A stretch of 17,607 nucleotides of DNA. Source: Bacteroidales bacterium (GTDB taxonomy: Bacteria; Bacteroidota; Bacteroidia; Bacteroidales; Paludibacteraceae). Within the stretch, counting starts at the first letter, position 1, and each line of letters opens with the position of its first letter. The stretch covers positions 1 to 17,607 of the forward strand of contig JAGHSG010000131.1 in the NCBI GenBank assembly GCA_018066005.1. Direction: 5' to 3'. The position numbers and the translations under genes are program-made. The notes below the pieces were generated by a model. It was not told where the DNA came from. It saw only the letters and a list, made by a program, of their open reading frames with translations, and made no database searches. Of this stretch, positions 15,256-17,607 are shown in pieces.

Positions 15256-16212
15256 AATCATACTCTTTTTGGCAGCAGAGTCATGGAAGGCAGCAAGTGC
15301 TTCTATGGCTTTTTCTTTGTGCTTCTGCATCTGTTGATAGGCGTAGCGCACGCCGTCGTAGCGCAAAACGAAGGCCTTAATCTCTTGCTCTGCCTGGAAG
15401 ACATCTATATGCGGAGCACTGTGGCTCAAGTCTTCCGCTAACTGGCGGATATGGGCGCATTCTTCCTGGCTGCCCCGCTGGAGCGCAATCAGGAGCGGCA
15501 GGGTGGCTTTCCCGTCGCGTATATCACCCATTGTGGGTTTACCCAACTCGTCCGAATCGGAATAGTCCAGGATATCATCTTTGATTTGGAAACACATGCC
15601 TAAATGCTGCCCAAACTCGCGCAATGCCGAACTCTGGTGCATAGTGGCTCCGGATGATTCGCCGCCTGCTTCCATGCAGGCTGCAAACAAACATGCCGTT
15701 TTCTGCTCGATGACGCGGTAGTATTGCTCTTCCGAGATCCACATCGTGGCATTCGAATGCAGTTGCAGCAGTTCGCCGGAAGATAAAGAGGTTGCCATGC
15801 CCGCCACAATATTCAGAATACGGGCATTACGCACCTGCACAATCAGTTGCATGACGCGGGCTAGGATAAAATCTCCCACCAGGATGGCCACTTTGTTGGT
15901 CCAGCGGATATGTATCGCTTCATGCCCGCGGCGGGTAGGACTGGAATCGACCACATCGTCATGTATGAGCGATGAGGTGTGCAATAATTCCAAAGCAACA
16001 GCCGTATCAATCGTCTTGTCGGTGATGCCTTTGCATAATTGAGCAGCCAGAAGTACCAATTGGGGACGCAACTGTTTTCCCCGTTTGGATAACAGGTATT
16101 GCAACACGTCCTTCAATAGCGGTTGCTCACTTTGCAGGGCTTCCTTAAAAGTGCGTTCAAACAATCGGAATGGTTGTTCAATCGGTTCTAATATCTCTTG
16201 TTCTATTGTCAT
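15220..16212 (-). CDS. Polyprenyl diphosphate synthase (IspA/IspB family)
   Basis: A 330-residue trans-prenyltransferase that elongates allylic diphosphates with isopentenyl diphosphate, giving the side chain of menaquinone or a related polyprenyl product. The first aspartate-rich motif DDVVD is at residues 85-89 in LLHTSSLIHDDVVDSSPTRRG; the second, DDILD, is at about 212-216 in FQIKDDILDYSD. KRGKQLRP (about 43-50) is the diphosphate-binding loop. The length fits an octaprenyl- or heptaprenyl-type enzyme rather than a short farnesyl synthase. The start is the ATG at 16212, which shares its A with the aroC stop (TGATG), so the pair is translationally coupled. An in-frame TTG one codon earlier is possible but less likely. 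The 3' end overlaps sufD by 36 bp on the opposite strand. Confidence 0.92.
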   Translation of the reverse strand: MTIEQEILEPIEQPFRLFERTFKEALQSEQPLLKDVLQYLLSKRGKQLRPQLVLLAAQLCKGITDKTIDTAVALELLHTSSLIHDDVVDSSPTRRGHEAIHIRWTNKVAILVGDFILARVMQLIVQVRNARILNIVAGMATSLSSGELLQLHSNATMWISEEQYYRVIEQKTACLFAACMEAGGESSGATMHQSSALREFGQHLGMCFQIKDDILDYSDSDELGKPTMGDIRDGKATLPLLIALQRGSQEECAHIRQLAEDLSHSAPHIDVFQAEQEIKAFVLRYDGVRYAYQQMQKHKEKAIEALAAFHDSAAKKSMILLLNYSINRLK

Positions 16213-17126
16213 CAAATATTAATTAATACCATCGCCGTCATCGCTTCCACAACGGGAATGGCACGAACGGCTATACAGACATCGTGCCGACCTTTGTATC
16301 GTTGAGCCAGCGTGGCTGCGGGCTTGAAGGCACAACGAAAAACAACAGGTAAGCCGTTGCTGATGCCGCCTTCTATACCGCCGGAAGAGACGCATGGCAC
16401 TTGACCTTCGGGGTATAATTCGCTCCCTTTTTTGGACATGTCAAAGCCGGTGCCGTAGTCAAAACCTTTGCATCCGTTGATGCTCATCATAGCGGCAGCC
16501 AAGTGACTTTGCAACTTGTCAAAGACGGGTTCACCAACCCCCACCGGCAGCCCTTCTACGGTGCAGCGCACAATGCCGCCTATACTGTCTCCCTCCTGTT
16601 GAATTTGCTTCAAAAGGGTGTCAAAGTTTTTAGGATTGGTTTCGTTTCCCACTTGTACCAATTCGGCATGAATAGAGATATGTCGCTTCTCCAATTCTTG
16701 TCGCGCTATGCTGCCTGCCACCACGCGTGCTGCCGTCTCGCGTGCCGAAGCGCGCCCGCCTCCGCGCCAGTCGCGGATACCGTATTTCTGTTGATAGGTG
16801 TAGTCGGCGTGTCCGGGACGGAAATGGGTACGCATCCACTCGTAGTCTTCGGGTCTGGCGTCGGTGTTGCGGATAAGGAAGGCGATAGGTGTACCTAATG
16901 TCTTGCCGTCCATGACACCGCTTAACCACTCTACCTCGTCCTCTTCGTTCTTGGCTCGGGGCGACGTTCCGACGGCATTTTGCCCGCTTCGCAGCAGCAA
17001 TTGTGTACGAATCATATCCATATCAATGTCCAATCCGGATGGTACACCATCCAGCACACCTCCTATGGCTCGGCCGTGTGATTCGCCGAAACTGAGAAAC
17101 GTCCATTTATCGCCAAATAGATTCAT
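16212..17126 (-). CDS. aroC: Chorismate synthase, compact form
   Basis: A 304-residue enzyme for the last shikimate step, converting 5-enolpyruvylshikimate 3-phosphate to chorismate with reduced FMN. Conserved blocks: FGESHG (13-18), RSGQNAVGT, RPGHADYTY (103-111), RDWRGGGRASARETAARV (118-135), SSGGIEGGISNG and GRHDVCIAVRAIPVVEAM. The length is about 50 residues below the usual 350-360. The losses lie around the segment before SGGI (normally TNHSGGI; here CVSSGGI) and in the loop between AFKPAAT and GRHD, and the C-terminal helix is short. Catalytic His17 and His106, by position, are present, so it is probably active, but the FMN-side loop is altered. It is the first gene of a two-gene unit and has a clear promoter just upstream. 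Confidence 0.92.
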   Translation of the reverse strand: MNLFGDKWTFLSFGESHGRAIGGVLDGVPSGLDIDMDMIRTQLLLRSGQNAVGTSPRAKNEEDEVEWLSGVMDGKTLGTPIAFLIRNTDARPEDYEWMRTHFRPGHADYTYQQKYGIRDWRGGGRASARETAARVVAGSIARQELEKRHISIHAELVQVGNETNPKNFDTLLKQIQQEGDSIGGIVRCTVEGLPVGVGEPVFDKLQSHLAAAMMSINGCKGFDYGTGFDMSKKGSELYPEGQVPCVSSGGIEGGISNGLPVVFRCAFKPAATLAQRYKGRHDVCIAVRAIPVVEAMTAMVLINI

Positions 17127-17142
17127 GCCGCGAAAATTTCTG

Positions 17143-17174
17143 CAAAATTACAATTTTTTTTGCATATTTGCAAA
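17143..17174 (-). promoter_or_regulatory. Predicted promoter of aroC operon
   Basis: On the minus strand TTTG (17174-17171), a 20 bp spacer and TAATTTTG (17150-17143) match the Bacteroidota consensus. It ends 16 bp before the aroC ATG, giving a very short leader. A second TTTG-like run occurs in the spacer, but spacing favours this pair. Confidence 0.7.
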
Positions 17175-17222
17175 TAAATCTTCTAATTCTCCTTTTCCAT
17201 CTTCCTTCTTTAGCCGCTTGTG

Positions 17223-17293
17223 GCGTTCTATTAGCGTCAGCGTTCTATTAGGGCTCTGCCCGTTATATTAGGCACAATAGGGCCGTTCAATAA
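17223..17293 (+). repeat. Cluster of short imperfect direct repeats between aroC and the ATPase gene
   Basis: GCGTTCTATTAG occurs exactly twice (17223-17234 and 17240-17251). It is followed by CGTTATATTAG (17261-17271) and a weaker CGTTCAATAA (17284-17293). Spacing is about 17-23 bp. A small hairpin GGGC-TCT-GCCC lies between copies two and three. No gene covers this stretch. It could be a protein-binding array or part of a small untranslated RNA. Confidence 0.7.
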
Positions 17294-17319
17294 AAAAATC
17301 GTCCTTCGGGGCGATTTTT
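17294..17319. terminator. Bidirectional rho-independent terminator with UUCG loop
   Basis: An 11-bp stem (AAAAATCGTCC pairing with GGGCGATTTTT, one G-U pair) closes on the stable C(UUCG)G tetraloop. It has a T-rich tail on both strands, TTTTTGTTG to the right and TTTTTTTA to the left. It lies between the two outward-facing promoters, so it does not end either neighbouring gene. Confidence 0.85.
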
Positions 17320-17320
17320 G

Positions 17321-17351
17321 TTGCATATGTCAAAAAAAAGCAGTATCTTTG
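17321..17351 (+). promoter_or_regulatory. Predicted promoter of the ATPase gene
   Basis: TTG (17321-17323), a 20 bp spacer and TATCTTTG (17344-17351) fit the Bacteroidota promoter pattern. It lies immediately after the terminator and about 45 bp before the ATG at 17397. Confidence 0.6.
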
Positions 17352-17366
17352 CAGTCGATTACAATA

Positions 17367-17383
17367 TTAAAGTTCAACTTTAA
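17367..17383. promoter_or_regulatory. 17-bp palindrome, likely operator in the ATPase leader
   Basis: TTAAAGTT-C-AACTTTAA is a perfect 8+1+8 inverted repeat. It lies about 16 bp downstream of the predicted -7 box and 13 bp before the ATG, where a bound dimeric regulator would block transcription. It is too AT-rich and tightly spaced to be a stable RNA hairpin. Confidence 0.5.
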
Positions 17384-17396
17384 ATTTGTCATAACT

Positions 17397-17607
17397 ATGC
17401 ATAATTCTTTTATTTGTAGAGATTTACGGAATACGCTTTCGTCTTTATTCGGCTATTTTCAAGTTATTACGATTACGGGACCCCGGCAATCCGGTAAAAC
17501 CACTTTATGCCGTATTTTATACCCTGAGTTGCCGTATTTTAACTTGGAAGATATGGCAACGTTGGCACAAGTGCAACAAGACCCGAAGGGATTTCTATCC
17601 ATGTCTC
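17397..17607 (+). CDS. AAA-type ATPase, DUF4143-like, N-terminal part
   Basis: An open frame from the ATG at 17397 to the window edge gives 70 residues and is cut off there. It begins MHNSFICRDLRNTLSSLFGY and has a P-loop GPRQSGKTT (Walker A) after VITIT, then YFNLEDMATLAQVQQDP. This fits the large family of AAA ATPases with a DUF4143 C-terminal domain, in which an N-terminal P-loop is followed by a Y-x-NLED segment. The substrate and role of this family are poorly known, and members are often scattered accessory genes. It has its own promoter and a palindromic leader site. The C-terminal half cannot be assessed. Confidence 0.75.
   Translation, partial: MHNSFICRDLRNTLSSLFGYFQVITITGPRQSGKTTLCRILYPELPYFNLEDMATLAQVQQDPKGFLSMS

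Noticed and set aside
16864..17271. Plus-strand open frame across the aroC start and the spacer
   Set aside because: Most of it is antisense to aroC with no recognisable protein features; the spacer part contains the repeats.
17223..17293. CRISPR array
   Set aside because: Repeats are only about 11-12 bp and spacers 5-12 bp, far too short, and no cas genes are present.

Overview
The window looks like a chromosomal segment of a member of the order Bacteroidales (phylum Bacteroidota). The evidence is gene content (a half-parvulin lipoprotein, SurA and OstA-like cluster; a glutaminyl-cyclase-type M28 lipoprotein; a surface protein with 'GCDSV' repeats and the short C-terminal cap typical of the group), signal peptides cleaved before Gln, and several promoters of the Bacteroidota form TTTG-N19/20-TAnnTTTG. 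No rRNA, tRNA, CRISPR array, insertion sequence or phage gene was seen. Genes are packed tightly, often with overlapping ends.

Layout. (1) 50-2197 (+): a secreted, repeat-containing surface protein. Its stop codon overlaps the stop of recX by four bases. (2) 2194-3448 (-): recX and prmC as an overlapping pair. (3) 3489-15255 (+): a nearly unbroken chain of eleven genes. These are ribD, a parvulin-like lipoprotein, surA, an OstA-like protein, an outer-membrane beta-barrel protein, dnaG, a radical SAM enzyme, prs, a glutaminyl-peptide cyclotransferase lipoprotein, sufC and a half-length sufD. Gaps are at most about 45 bp and many genes overlap. (4) 15220-17126 (-): a polyprenyl diphosphate synthase and aroC, joined by a TGATG overlap; the synthase gene runs 36 bp into sufD from the opposite side. 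(5) 17127-17396: a 270 bp divergent spacer with the aroC promoter, a cluster of short direct repeats, a UUCG-loop terminator, a promoter for the next gene and a 17 bp palindrome. (6) 17397 to the window edge (+): the start of an AAA-type ATPase.

How the genes fit together. The lipoprotein, SurA, OstA-like and beta-barrel genes form an outer-membrane and LPS biogenesis module. The glutaminyl cyclase probably modifies exported proteins, two of which (the surface protein and the OstA-like protein) are encoded here with Gln just after the predicted signal peptidase cut. Around that module are housekeeping genes: riboflavin synthesis, replication priming, PRPP, Fe-S assembly, isoprenoid and aromatic amino acid synthesis.

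The most unusual observations are: a family of 7-bp tandem repeats (GAGTTTA-like and GAATTAN) at four places within about 3.1 kb, two inside the ribD reading frame and two at gene junctions, one of which contains both the stop of surA and the TTG start of the OstA-like gene; a SufC plus half-length SufD pair with no SufB or SufS beside it; a short chorismate synthase; and a recently homogenised repeat in the surface protein. The ordinary genes are confidently identified. The functional ideas about repeats, promoters and operators are inferences from sequence alone.
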